Source: Phycisphaerae bacterium (GTDB lineage Bacteria; Planctomycetota; Phycisphaerae; Phycisphaerales; SM1A02). From it: a DNA stretch of 33,659 nt. Below, one piece after another: positions 15,745 to 23,870 of this stretch. Made by a program: the position numbers and the translations under genes. The DNA is taken from positions 117,252 through 150,910 of the forward strand of contig PAQL01000017.1 of the NCBI GenBank assembly GCA_002709295.1, in the 5' to 3' direction. The notes beneath the pieces are model-generated. The model was given only the letters and a program-made list of their open reading frames with translations. It ran no database searches and was not told the DNA's origin. Each line of letters opens with the position of its first letter. The first letter of the stretch is position 1.

Positions 15745-15778
15745 GCGCACGATCCGCACCAGGGCGCATGATCCGCAC
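15745..15778. repeat. Pair of 15-bp direct repeats between ubiE and the B12-binding-like gene
   Basis: GCGCACGATCCGCAC (15745-15759) and GCGCATGATCCGCAC (15764-15778) differ at one base and start 19 bp apart. They lie 20-54 bp past the ubiE stop, in the 218-bp spacer upstream of the B12-binding-like gene. A 19-bp period puts the two sites on nearly the same face over two helical turns, which could suit a regulator. The rest of the spacer shows no clear promoter or riboswitch. Confidence 0.5.
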
Positions 15779-15798
15779 AGACCGACCGCCCGCCGGGA

Positions 15799-16584
15799 TC
15801 AGGCGTCCCGCACGGCGAGGGTCGCCACGCAGACGCCGAGGGTCATGTGGACCTGTCTCACGACCCGGAGCCCCGCCTGTTCCACCAGGGATGCGAGCTC
15901 GGAGGCGCTCAGGAAGGTCTCGATCGATCGAGGAAGATACTGATAGGCACCGGACCCGTCGCGAGCGACCAGCGATGCCGTCCACGGCATGATCCGCGAG
16001 CAGTACAGCCGGTTCGCCCACCGCACCGGCGCGAACCGGGGCTCGGCGAACTCGAGGATCACCAGACGCCCCCCCGGCTTGAGCACTCTGGCGAACTCCG
16101 CCAGGGCCGTGGAGGGCTCGGTGACGTTCCGAATGCCGAAGGCGATGCTCACCACATCGAAGCGTTCATCGGGTTGATCCAGGGCCATCGCGTCGGCATG
16201 GACGTAGCTCGGGCGTCGGTCCTCGGGAAGACGCACCGCCTTCTCCCGAGCCCGGTCGAGCATCTCCGGCGTGAAATCGCCGCCCACGACCTCGTCGGCA
16301 CCAGCCCGGACGAAGGCTTCGGTGAGATCCCCCGTGCCGCAGGCGACATCCAGAACCGCATCCCCGGGCCGGATGTCCGCCAGACGGACCGCCCGCCGCC
16401 GCCAGGCCTGATCCCGGCCGAAGGAGTGGAGACGATTGTTGAGGTCGTAGCTGCCTGCGATCGAGGCGAACATCGCCCGTACCTTGCCCGCCTTCTCGGC
16501 CGACTGATGCGGGTTTCGAGCCAGTTCCTGGGGGCTCCAGGCCCTGGAGGCCGTCTCAGGGCCTTCTGGCGGGGCTTCTGACAT
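15799..16584 (-). CDS. ubiE: Demethylmenaquinone / ubiquinone C-methyltransferase
   Basis: 261 residues; SAM-dependent methylation of demethylmenaquinone, the last step of menaquinone synthesis (the name menG is also used). UbiE motifs are clear: MFASIAGSYDLNNRLHSFG (39-57), the SAM loop VLDVACGTGDLT (77-88), GGDFTPEML, FDVVSIAFGIRNV and GGRLVILEFAEP. A short Pro/Glu-rich N-terminal extension precedes the conserved part. In a planctomycete menaquinone is the expected substrate; that is inference. It is transcribed away from the amidohydrolase-like gene across a 139-bp spacer. Confidence 0.94.
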   Translation of the reverse strand: MSEAPPEGPETASRAWSPQELARNPHQSAEKAGKVRAMFASIAGSYDLNNRLHSFGRDQAWRRRAVRLADIRPGDAVLDVACGTGDLTEAFVRAGADEVVGGDFTPEMLDRAREKAVRLPEDRRPSYVHADAMALDQPDERFDVVSIAFGIRNVTEPSTALAEFARVLKPGGRLVILEFAEPRFAPVRWANRLYCSRIMPWTASLVARDGSGAYQYLPRSIETFLSASELASLVEQAGLRVVRQVHMTLGVCVATLAVRDA

Positions 16585-16723
16585 GGCTCGAGTATAGGAC
16601 CCCCCGCCATCGCCCGGATGGAACAGAATTCGATAGTGGAACGGGTCTTCGGTACGATGAACGGAACATCCCCGTGGCTCGCCTGGTCGCGACCCGGAGG
16701 ATCAACGATGTGAGCCCCGTTCC

Positions 16724-17638
16724 ATGATCATTGACGCTCAGACCCGGATCTGGCCATCCGTCGATCGCCTCGGACGAGAGTCCGCGGACATCGCACGGCG
16801 GCAGCAGGCCTCCCGATGGATCCGGGAATCGGCCGAACCCGGCCAACTCGAAGTCGATCTGGATCCGATCGATGCCGCGCTGGTCTTCGGGTATCGATGC
16901 GAGCGACAGGACGCCTCCATCGCCAACGAGTGGGTCGCCGACGTGGTCGCCCGTAGCCGCGGCCGTCTCATGGGGGTCGCCGGCATCGATCCGATGTCCA
17001 CCGACGCCCTCGACGAGCTCGCTCGTGCCGTCGACATGGGATTCGTGGCCGTGACCGTCTGCCCGTCCGATCAGGGCTTCCATCCGACCAATTCGACGGC
17101 CATGCGACTCTGGGAACGATGCCAGCACCTGGGTCTTCCCGTCTTCGTGAGCCGACCCGGCCCGCCCTGCCCCGGCGCGATCCTCGAGTTCGACCGTCCC
17201 CTGAACTGGGACGAGGTCGCCAGATCGATTCCCGAACTCTCCGTGGTCCTCAGCGGGATCGGATCGCCCTGGGTCGAGGAGACCCTCCTCCTCCTCCAGA
17301 AGCACCCGAGGATCTTCGCCGACACCGCCGGCCTGGTGAAGCGCCCCTGGCAGCTCTTCCAGGCCCTGCTGGGCGCCTCCTCGATGGGCATCACCGAGAA
17401 GCTGCTCTTCGCCAGCGGCTGGCCGGCCGAGACCCCGGCCAAGGCGATCGAGACCATCTACTCGGTCAACGGCTTCAGCCACGGCACCCAGCTGCCGTCG
17501 ATCCCCCGACCCCAGCTCCGCTCCATCGTCGAGCGAGACCTGCCGACGGTGCTCGGCATGCCGATCGCGCCGACCGCCTCTTCGGAGAAGGCCGCCGAGT
17601 CGACCTCCGAAGCCACGCCCCTGCAGGACGAGGCCTGA
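16724..17638 (+). CDS. Amidohydrolase-2-like protein lacking metal ligands (probable pseudoenzyme)
   Basis: 304 residues with the TIM-barrel pattern of the Amidohydrolase_2 family (PF04909): MIIDAQTRIW at the start, GRLMGVAGIDP, LGLPVFVSRPG, LSVVLSGIGSPWVEE, PRIFADTAGL and KLLFASGWPAETP. The metal sites are replaced: the usual IDxHxH reads IDAQTR, the His of the LxHxG block reads LSGIG, and the Asp of GSDxP reads SGWP. So the scaffold is kept without the catalytic centre. The last 30 residues are an Ala/Ser/Thr/Glu-rich tail. It is followed after 7 bp by a lipoprotein gene, likely the same transcript. Function unknown. Confidence 0.8.
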   Translation: MIIDAQTRIWPSVDRLGRESADIARRQQASRWIRESAEPGQLEVDLDPIDAALVFGYRCERQDASIANEWVADVVARSRGRLMGVAGIDPMSTDALDELARAVDMGFVAVTVCPSDQGFHPTNSTAMRLWERCQHLGLPVFVSRPGPPCPGAILEFDRPLNWDEVARSIPELSVVLSGIGSPWVEETLLLLQKHPRIFADTAGLVKRPWQLFQALLGASSMGITEKLLFASGWPAETPAKAIETIYSVNGFSHGTQLPSIPRPQLRSIVERDLPTVLGMPIAPTASSEKAAESTSEATPLQDEA

Positions 17639-17645
17639 TTCCAAG

Positions 17646-18287
17646 ATGAAGCGAGCGATCGCCCGGGCGACCCTCCGAACCCTCCTTCCGGTGATGATCC
17701 TGATGGCGTTCGGCGTCTCGTGCGCCCCCACCTCGCCCGAAGGCTCCCTCGCCCTCACCTCCCGGACCGCCCGCCCCGTGAGACTGGATGCGGGCTTCAG
17801 TCACGGTGCCTACGCCGTCGACCCCGCAGGGGTCTCGATCATCATGTCCACCGTGCCCCTGGAGGACCTCCAGAGCGGCGACTTTCAGGATGCCCAGCTC
17901 GTCGACATCCAGGTGATGTGGGAACCAAGGGCGGGACGCACCCCGGTCAGCAGGGATTCCACCAACCTCATCATTCGATACGTGGTGCTGGTCGGCGATC
18001 AGGTCGGCATCTACGGGGGCGGCGGATTCGGCTGGCCGACCGGCACCCCCGGCAAGACCGGTTTCGGACTCGACATCACCGGCAGCAGTCTCGCCCTCGT
18101 CGACTCGACCGACCAGTTCCGAGACCTGCTCAGCCCGGCCACGCTTCTGGGCACGGTCGGGGGCCCGCTGGATGCAGCCCTCACCGTGAAGATGCGGGAC
18201 ACCCTGAGCCAGATCGTGACCGACCGCCTGGGGCGACCCCGGTGGGTGCTCGATGCTCCCTTCCCGCTCTCCCCCGACCGCAGCTGA
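17646..18287 (+). CDS. Predicted lipoprotein of unknown function
   Basis: 213 residues with an N-terminal signal: basic start MKRAIARATLR, hydrophobic TLLPVMILMAFG and GVSC with Cys26 as likely lipid site. The mature part has a beta-rich look (SIIMSTVPLEDL, NLIIRYVVLVGDQVGIYGGGGFG, SSLALVDSTDQFRDLL) and no family I recognise. It lies 7 bp behind the amidohydrolase-like gene and ends 6 bp from the convergent NUDIX stop. Confidence 0.72.
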   Translation: MKRAIARATLRTLLPVMILMAFGVSCAPTSPEGSLALTSRTARPVRLDAGFSHGAYAVDPAGVSIIMSTVPLEDLQSGDFQDAQLVDIQVMWEPRAGRTPVSRDSTNLIIRYVVLVGDQVGIYGGGGFGWPTGTPGKTGFGLDITGSSLALVDSTDQFRDLLSPATLLGTVGGPLDAALTVKMRDTLSQIVTDRLGRPRWVLDAPFPLSPDRS

Positions 18288-18293
18288 AGTTCG

Positions 18294-18944
18294 TCACCCG
18301 GTGCCGGAGGCGAGCACCTGCCGCGCCAGCGGCCGGAGATCGGTGGCGGCATCGCTGGCGGGCATCGGCAGATCACCGGGGCCCACCAGTCGCAGCTCGT
18401 CGTGTTCCCAGCCCGGTGGCTCGGACGGAGTCCCGCCCTCGATCTCCATCCGGAACACGACCTCCCAGGTGCCCACCACCCGGTCCTCGAGGACGGCGAG
18501 GGCGACCGGATCGATTCGAGCCTCGCATCCGGTCTCCTCGTGCAGCTCCCGCCGCACGACCTCGACCAGATCCACGCGGCCGTCCGGGTCGGGCTCGACG
18601 CCTCCCCCCGGAAGGTATTCCCAGCATCCCGGGTAGGACGCGCTGGCGGCACTGCGTCGACCCGCGAGCAGCCTCGGACCCTGAGCCGCATCGTCGACCA
18701 CCGCGAGGCCCTTGATGCCGAGGGGGCGGACGCCGGTGTCGAAACCCAGACGTCGCACCGCATGAAACCGGTAGCTGGTCGGCGCCAGATGGATGGTGGC
18801 GCCGGCGTGCCCGTTCCGAACCACGCCCAGAACATGGAGCAGATCCCCGTCGTGGTATCGAGGATTCGACTCGCACAGGGTCCGCCACAATGCGTCGACC
18901 TCCCCCAGGTCCACGTCGGCGGGCACCCAGCGATCGGAAAGCAC
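18294..18944 (-). CDS. NUDIX hydrolase (start uncertain)
   Basis: The Nudix box is visible as GGGVEPDPDG followed by VVRRELHEETG. The core REUxEExG is intact, but there is a small shift before it, so the upstream acidic position of the consensus is not in its usual place. Around it are WEYLPGGG, VALAVLEDRVVGTWEVVFRMEIEGG and a C-terminal WEHDELRLV, fitting a NUDIX fold hydrolysing a nucleoside diphosphate linked to another group. The N-terminal ~100 residues are not the standard fold and may add a small domain. The frame is open to 19190, but that overlaps the POT gene. GTG at 18944 is a guess; GTG at 19088 is an alternative and no site has a good Shine-Dalgarno. Confidence 0.78.
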   Translation of the reverse strand: MLSDRWVPADVDLGEVDALWRTLCESNPRYHDGDLLHVLGVVRNGHAGATIHLAPTSYRFHAVRRLGFDTGVRPLGIKGLAVVDDAAQGPRLLAGRRSAASASYPGCWEYLPGGGVEPDPDGRVDLVEVVRRELHEETGCEARIDPVALAVLEDRVVGTWEVVFRMEIEGGTPSEPPGWEHDELRLVGPGDLPMPASDAATDLRPLARQVLASGTG

Positions 18945-19002
18945 GTTCAGGACCGGAGGCCGACGAAGCCTGATCAGTCGACCGTGCTCAGGTGACGAGC
19001 GA

Positions 19003-20850
19003 TCAACGATCGTCGGTCTCCCCCACGACCACTTCGGCCCGCTGCGTGTCGCCGAGCTCCTCCAGGTCGTCTCCCTGGATGTAGTCACGTGGCTTGTAGA
19101 ACTTCGCCACCCCGACGAAGACGATCGCAGCTCCCAGCATGATCCAGGTGAAGAACCAGTAGTAGCTTGCGCCCGGAAGCGTGGAACCACCTCCGATCAC
19201 GAGGGACGACTCGAAGGGGGCCGCCATCCCGAGCCTGGCGTTCTCCTCGAGCACCTCCCGGCTCGGCCTCTCGGCACCCGGGACGTTCTTCTCCCGCCAG
19301 GTGAGCGGGCGAGCGAGTTCCGCGTCGATCTCATCCGGCGACATCGCCCTCGGTGGAGCCACCGATCGGTGATGAACGTCGTCGTCGGTGTAGTACTCGC
19401 CGTCCTCGCCCTCGGTGGTGACCTGGAAGGTCGAACCATCGATGATCGTGTACCTGATGCCCGATCCCACCCCATCGACCAGCTCCTGGCCCTGGGTCAG
19501 GTTCGGCAGCAACCGATCCTCGCCCGATTCACGCCATTGGCGCTCGATCTCCTTCGCGGCGGCCCGGAGTCGGGATTCGACCTCGGGGGAGACGACCGCG
19601 TCGGCCTGCTCGGGGATCTGGATGATGCTGTTCACCTGTCCGGTGAACACGTTCCCCAGAGCGACGGTGAGCAGAAAGAGGCTCATGACGAAGGACTTCA
19701 TCTGCGGGGGAGCCTGCCGGTAGCTGAACTCCAGCCCGGTGATCGACACCATGACCTCGGCGGCGGTGATGATCACGTAGGCCAGGAGCTGCCATCCGAC
19801 GTTGGGGGTCAGCCCGTTGTCGATCCAGCTCTCGATCAGCCCCGACAGACCGAAGGCCGCGACCGTGACGAAGAAGCCGATCGAGATCTTTCGAATCGGC
19901 GTCAACGGGAAGAACCTGCTGATCAGCGGATAGGCGACGTAGGTCGAGATCGGAATGAACAGGAGGATCAACAGGGGGTTGATCGCCTGAATCTGACTCG
20001 GCAGAAGTTCGTATCCGAAGATGCTTCGATCCATCTTCGTGGCCTGGAGGACCCATGCTCCGCCGGTCTGGTCGTAGAGGGACCAGAAGACGGCGATGAA
20101 CAGATACACCGGCACCAGCTTGAGGATGACCCGAAGCCCCTCTCCGGTGAAGGTCTCCTTGAAGAAGGAGAGCCCACGAGGCTGGATGTGGACGAACTTG
20201 CCGCGTCCGGTCCAGAACACCACGGTTGCGATGAACATCAGGACGCCGGGCACCCCGAAGGCCCATCCCGGGCCGTACTTCGACAACAGGACCGGAGTGA
20301 GGGCGGTCGCGAGAAGCGAACCGAAGTTGATCGAGAAGTAGAACCAGCCGAAGACGCGATTGAGGAGCTGCTGATTTCCCCGCCCGAACTGGTCCCCGAC
20401 ATGGGCGGACACGCACGGCTTGATGCCGCCCGAACCGATGGCGACCAGGGCAAGGCCTGCGAAGAGCCACCCCCTCGGCTCCATCGTGGCCTCGAGCATC
20501 GCCGAAGGCATGTCCATCAGGGCCAGGAAGGCGTGCCCGATCACGTAGACCGAGGACAGGATCATGATGGTCAGGTACTTGCCGAGGAAGGCGTCGGCGA
20601 TGATCGCCCCGATCAGCGGGCAGACGTAGGCGGCGGCCGTGAAGTAGGCCATCAGCCCGCGGGCCTCGGGCTCGTTGAGGAAGTCCGTCTGGCCGGCGGA
20701 GTTGAGCAGGTACGTCGTCGCGAAGATCACGAGGATCGACTTCATGCCGTAGAAGCTGAAACGCTCCGCGGCCTCGTTGCCCACGATGTAGGGGACACCA
20801 CCCGGCATGGTGGTGCGGTCCTGCTCTGGCATGGTCAGGTACTTGGACAT
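19003..20850 (-). CDS. POT/PTR2-family proton-coupled peptide transporter with a large extra loop
   Basis: 615 residues. The proton-coupling ExxER motif is at 26-30 ([11 protein letters not shown]) and the PTR2 signature at about 169-182 ([12 protein letters not shown]). About 12-14 helices follow the POT layout, with [17 protein letters not shown] at 384-400 as the penultimate core helix. Between that helix and the last one ([20 protein letters not shown], 563-582) lies an insert of about 150 residues, probably periplasmic. It contains a helical part ([18 protein letters not shown]), an acidic stretch ([14 protein letters not shown]) and [17 protein letters not shown]. Family members take up di- and tripeptides. 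The gene is divergent from purU. Confidence 0.9.
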   Translation of the reverse strand: MSKYLTMPEQDRTTMPGGVPYIVGNEAAERFSFYGMKSILVIFATTYLLNSAGQTDFLNEPEARGLMAYFTAAAYVCPLIGAIIADAFLGKYLTIMILSSVYVIGHAFLALMDMPSAMLEATMEPRGWLFAGLALVAIGSGGIKPCVSAHVGDQFGRGNQQLLNRVFGWFYFSINFGSLLATALTPVLLSKYGPGWAFGVPGVLMFIATVVFWTGRGKFVHIQPRGLSFFKETFTGEGLRVILKLVPVYLFIAVFWSLYDQTGGAWVLQATKMDRSIFGYELLPSQIQAINPLLILLFIPISTYVAYPLISRFFPLTPIRKISIGFFVTVAAFGLSGLIESWIDNGLTPNVGWQLLAYVIITAAEVMVSITGLEFSYRQAPPQMKSFVMSLFLLTVALGNVFTGQVNSIIQIPEQADAVVSPEVESRLRAAAKEIERQWRESGEDRLLPNLTQGQELVDGVGSGIRYTIIDGSTFQVTTEGEDGEYYTDDDVHHRSVAPPRAMSPDEIDAELARPLTWREKNVPGAERPSREVLEENARLGMAAPFESSLVIGGGSTLPGASYYWFFTWIMLGAAIVFVGVAKFYKPRDYIQGDDLEELGDTQRAEVVVGETDDR

Positions 20851-20922
20851 GTCTTCGGTTGCTCCGGGGTGTCTTCCGGGTGATCATATAGGGGCCTGCC
20901 TCTCACCGCCCCGGAAGCCCCC

Positions 20923-21768
20923 ATGACCTCCACTGCACGCCTGCTCGTCCAGTGTCCCGATGGCCGGGGGATCACCGCCGCGGTGACCGCCTTCATCTCG
21001 GAACGAGGCGGAAACCTCCTTGACCTCGAACAGCACACCGACCCCGATCACGGCGAGTTCATGCTGCGAACGGTGCTGGAATCGACCGAGCCCGCGTCGG
21101 ATCTCGGTGCCGCCTTCTCAGCGGTCGCCGAGCGGTATGACATGCGTTGGCGACTGGTGGATGCCGACCGCCCCCAGCGCATCGCGGTGCTGGCCGGTCG
21201 AAACCTTCACTGCCTGGTCGACATCCTCTACCGGGCCTCGACCGGAGATCTTCCGGGCGAGGTCGTCTCGGTGATATCGAACCACCCCGACGCCTCCGAC
21301 TCCGCCGGACATCACGACGTTCCCTTCCATCACCTCCCGGTCGATGCCGAGGATCCAGATCGACAACCGAGGATGCTCGGGGAACTCCTGGATCGCCTCG
21401 ACCCCGACCTGGTGGTGCTGGCCCGCTACATGCGGATCCTGCCCCCCGACCTGGCCTCACGCTGGTCCGAACGGATGATCAACGTCCATCACTCTTTCCT
21501 GCCCGCCTTTCCGGGTGCCGATCCCTACCGACAGGCGTACCACCGGGGAGTCAAGCTGGTCGGAGCGACCGCGCACTACGTGACTCCGGAACTGGACGAG
21601 GGACCGATCGTCGCCCAGGCCGCCGCACCGGTGGATCACCACCAGTCGGTCACCGACCTTCGCCGGGTCGGCGCCGATCTCGAACGGATGGTGCTCGCCG
21701 ATGCGGTCCGCGCCCATCTCCAGGACCGCATCCTGGTCAAGGACGGACGGACCATCGTCTTCCGTTGA
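20923..21768 (+). CDS. purU: Formyltetrahydrofolate deformylase
   Basis: 281 residues; hydrolyses 10-formyl-THF to formate and THF, balancing one-carbon units and feeding formate to purine synthesis. The N-terminal ACT domain covers about 5-82 (CPDGRGITAAVTAFI). The formyltransferase domain starts near 85 (RIAVLAGRNLHCLVDIL) and holds the Asn-His-Asp set: SNHPD at 119-123, NVHHSFLPAF at 187-196 and Asp225 in ELDEGPIV. GGAAG lies 5 nt before the ATG. Length is normal. It shares a 72-bp divergent spacer with the POT gene and ends 9 bp from the stop of the convergent abgT-like gene. Confidence 0.95.
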   Translation: MTSTARLLVQCPDGRGITAAVTAFISERGGNLLDLEQHTDPDHGEFMLRTVLESTEPASDLGAAFSAVAERYDMRWRLVDADRPQRIAVLAGRNLHCLVDILYRASTGDLPGEVVSVISNHPDASDSAGHHDVPFHHLPVDAEDPDRQPRMLGELLDRLDPDLVVLARYMRILPPDLASRWSERMINVHHSFLPAFPGADPYRQAYHRGVKLVGATAHYVTPELDEGPIVAQAAAPVDHHQSVTDLRRVGADLERMVLADAVRAHLQDRILVKDGRTIVFR

Positions 21769-21777
21769 GATCCCCGG

Positions 21778-23331
21778 TCACCCGGTGACCATGGGCTCCA
21801 TGAACAAGGGACCGTTGTCGGGGCCGAGCGGAATGCCGAGCGACGTCCAGACCAGAAGCAGCACCGGCCAGACCATGAGCAGGGCGATGGTGTAGGGCAG
21901 CATCAGCGAGAGCACCGATCCGATCCCCGCCCCGGGGACGTATCGACGCATGAAGACGATGATGATGACCAGATAGGGATTGAGCGGGGCGATGATGTTG
22001 GTGGTCGAATCACCGACCCGGTACGCGGCCTGGGTGAGTTCGGGCGACACTCCCAGCCCCAGGAAGAGGGGCACGAACACCGGGGCGAGCAGGAACCACT
22101 TCGCGCTCGCCGAACCGATGAAGAGGTTGAGGCCCGCGGTCAACAGGATCACCGCGACCACGAGGAGCTCCCGGGGCAGATTCCAGCTGGAGAGCACCTC
22201 GATCCCGCGGATCGCAAGAATGGTCCCCAGTCCACTCTCCGAGAACCACGCGACGAACTGACCGCAGAAGAACGCGAGAACGATGTAGCCGCCCATCGAG
22301 GCCATCGACTTGGTCAGCATGCCGGCGGCGTCACGGTCCCCCTTGATCGTCCCGTTGGCGATGCCGAACACCACGCCGGGCACCAGGAAGAGCACGAACA
22401 GCATCGGCACCATGGCCTCCGCCCAGACCGGCATCTCCACGCCGGGACGGAGTTCGATGGTTCCGGACAGCGGGGCTCCCGGCACAAGGACCAGCAGCAG
22501 CAGCCCCACGCCGACGAGGAGGGTCGCGAAGCCCGCCGCGACCAGCGGTCGGCCCTCGGGCCGATCGACGTCCTCGTCCTCGCTCGCCGCCGCCCTGCCC
22601 GCCGCGATCTGACGTTCGACCTCCGCCTTGTCGAAGCGGGGCTCGACCACGAACGCGGTGACCAGCCATCCGACGATCGTCACGAGGAACGTCGAGGCGA
22701 TCATGAAGTAGTAGTTGGCGGTCACTGGGACCACTGCATTCTCGTCCAGGAGCTGCGCCGCCTGCTGGGTGGCCCCGCCCAGCAGCGGATCGATCGCGGT
22801 GATCGCGAGATTCGCACTGAACCCCCCGCCCACACCGACGAACACCGCGGCGATCCCGACCAGGGGCGATCGCCCCATGCTCGCGAAGATCGCGGCCGCC
22901 AGCGGGGGCAGCACCACGTAGCCCGCATCGGTCGCCATCGAACTCATGACCCCCGCGAAGACGAGGCCCGGAACCACCAGCATCCGGGGAGTGACCCGGA
23001 TGAGGATCTTCAGGATCGCCGCGATCAGTCCGGTCCGCTCCGCGACCCCGATGCCCAGCATCGCCACCAGCACCACTCCGAGGGGGGCGAAGCCGGTGAA
23101 GTTCTCGACCATCGAGGTCCAGACCCATTCCAGCCCCTCTCCCGAGAGGAGCGGCTTCACCACCACCACCGCGTCGTTGGTCGGATTGACCGCGGACCAT
23201 TCCAGCATCGCTCCCAACTGGGAGAGCGCCAGCACCAGAAGCGCTCCAAGAAGGAAGAGCGTGACCGGATCGGGGAGTCGATTGCCGATCCGCTCGATGG
23301 CGCCCAGCAGTCCGCGTGATTGAGTGCTCAT
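21778..23331 (-). CDS. abgT: AbgT-family transporter
   Basis: 517 residues with 11-13 hydrophobic segments and AbgT landmarks: NRLPDPVTLFLLGALLVL near the start, LGIGVAERTGLIAAIL, SSMATDAGYVVLPPLAA, FIGSASAKWFLLAPVFVPL and RVGDSTTNIIAPLNPYL near the end. AbgT of E. coli imports p-aminobenzoyl-glutamate; other members export sulfonamides or carry unknown substrates, so the symbol marks the family rather than a proven substrate. Its ATG overlaps the asparaginase stop by 4 bp, so it is the last gene of a DUF255-asparaginase-transporter operon. Confidence 0.88.
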   Translation of the reverse strand: MSTQSRGLLGAIERIGNRLPDPVTLFLLGALLVLALSQLGAMLEWSAVNPTNDAVVVVKPLLSGEGLEWVWTSMVENFTGFAPLGVVLVAMLGIGVAERTGLIAAILKILIRVTPRMLVVPGLVFAGVMSSMATDAGYVVLPPLAAAIFASMGRSPLVGIAAVFVGVGGGFSANLAITAIDPLLGGATQQAAQLLDENAVVPVTANYYFMIASTFLVTIVGWLVTAFVVEPRFDKAEVERQIAAGRAAASEDEDVDRPEGRPLVAAGFATLLVGVGLLLLVLVPGAPLSGTIELRPGVEMPVWAEAMVPMLFVLFLVPGVVFGIANGTIKGDRDAAGMLTKSMASMGGYIVLAFFCGQFVAWFSESGLGTILAIRGIEVLSSWNLPRELLVVAVILLTAGLNLFIGSASAKWFLLAPVFVPLFLGLGVSPELTQAAYRVGDSTTNIIAPLNPYLVIIIVFMRRYVPGAGIGSVLSLMLPYTIALLMVWPVLLLVWTSLGIPLGPDNGPLFMEPMVTG

Positions 23332-23870
23332 GAAGCCTCCGGTGTCTCGTGGAGTTCCGATTCCATCGCGAAAGTCATTCTCGCCCGATCCTTGACCACT
23401 CCGGGGAATCGCAGGGCGCGATCATGCATCACGCACCACACGCCCGGCGCGAGGAACTGCACCGCGAGCAGGGCCTCGGTCAGGTTCTGCGTGGCGTCGG
23501 TGTGACGAAGTTCGTAGGGACGCATCGCCCCGGTCATCACAACCGGGACGTCGAGACCCTCCAGACGGCCATGGAGGAGACGCCCGGTCTCGGCCAGTCG
23601 GTCGGTTCCATGGACCACGACGACCCCGTCGTGATCCCGCACCCGCTGCGCGACGGTCGCCACGATCAGCTCGAGATCCTCGGAGGTGAGATCGAGACTG
23701 TCCTTGTTCATCAGGGCGACGCGGGAGAGCTCGACCCCACCGAGTTCCAGCCCCGCGAGCATCACGTCGAGGTTGCTCACCCGGTTGCTGAGGACTCCGC
23801 CCAGTTCGTCGTAGGTCTTCTCGATCGTGCCGCCGGTGGTCACCAGGGCGATTCGCTTCCGGCTGCTCAC
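23328..23870 (-). CDS. Single-domain asparaginase-like protein
   Basis: 180 residues equal to the N-terminal catalytic domain of L-asparaginase (COG0252). Present are [12 protein letters not shown] at 11-22 with the nucleophilic Thr15, [10 protein letters not shown] at 87-96 and [11 protein letters not shown] at 110-120. Full-length enzymes have about 330 residues and a C-terminal domain, missing here without any sign of a frameshift; short stand-alone versions are known in other bacteria. It could hydrolyse asparagine, glutamine or a small amide, perhaps one handled by the coupled AbgT-like transporter. The GTG at 23870 overlaps the upstream stop (GTGA), and its own stop overlaps the transporter start (ATGA). 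Confidence 0.85.
   Translation of the reverse strand: MSSRKRIALVTTGGTIEKTYDELGGVLSNRVSNLDVMLAGLELGGVELSRVALMNKDSLDLTSEDLELIVATVAQRVRDHDGVVVVHGTDRLAETGRLLHGRLEGLDVPVVMTGAMRPYELRHTDATQNLTEALLAVQFLAPGVWCVMHDRALRFPGVVKDRARMTFAMESELHETPEAS

Noticed and set aside
15581-15798. Possible cobalamin riboswitch ahead of the B12-binding-like gene
   Set aside because: No B12 box or conserved core could be found in the 218-bp spacer; only a ribosome site and a direct repeat are visible.
16620-16667. Three GGAAC boxes and a weak TTCGAT-18 bp-TACGAT pair ahead of the amidohydrolase-like gene
   Set aside because: GGAAC recalls ECF -35 elements, but none has a matching -10 at 16-17 bp, and the housekeeping-type match is poor; it may be chance.
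18793-20883. Long plus-strand open frame (696 codons) opposite the POT gene
   Set aside because: It is the antisense of a clear POT transporter, is rich in Arg/Glu/Asp/His with no domain, and results from scarce stop codons in GC-rich DNA.
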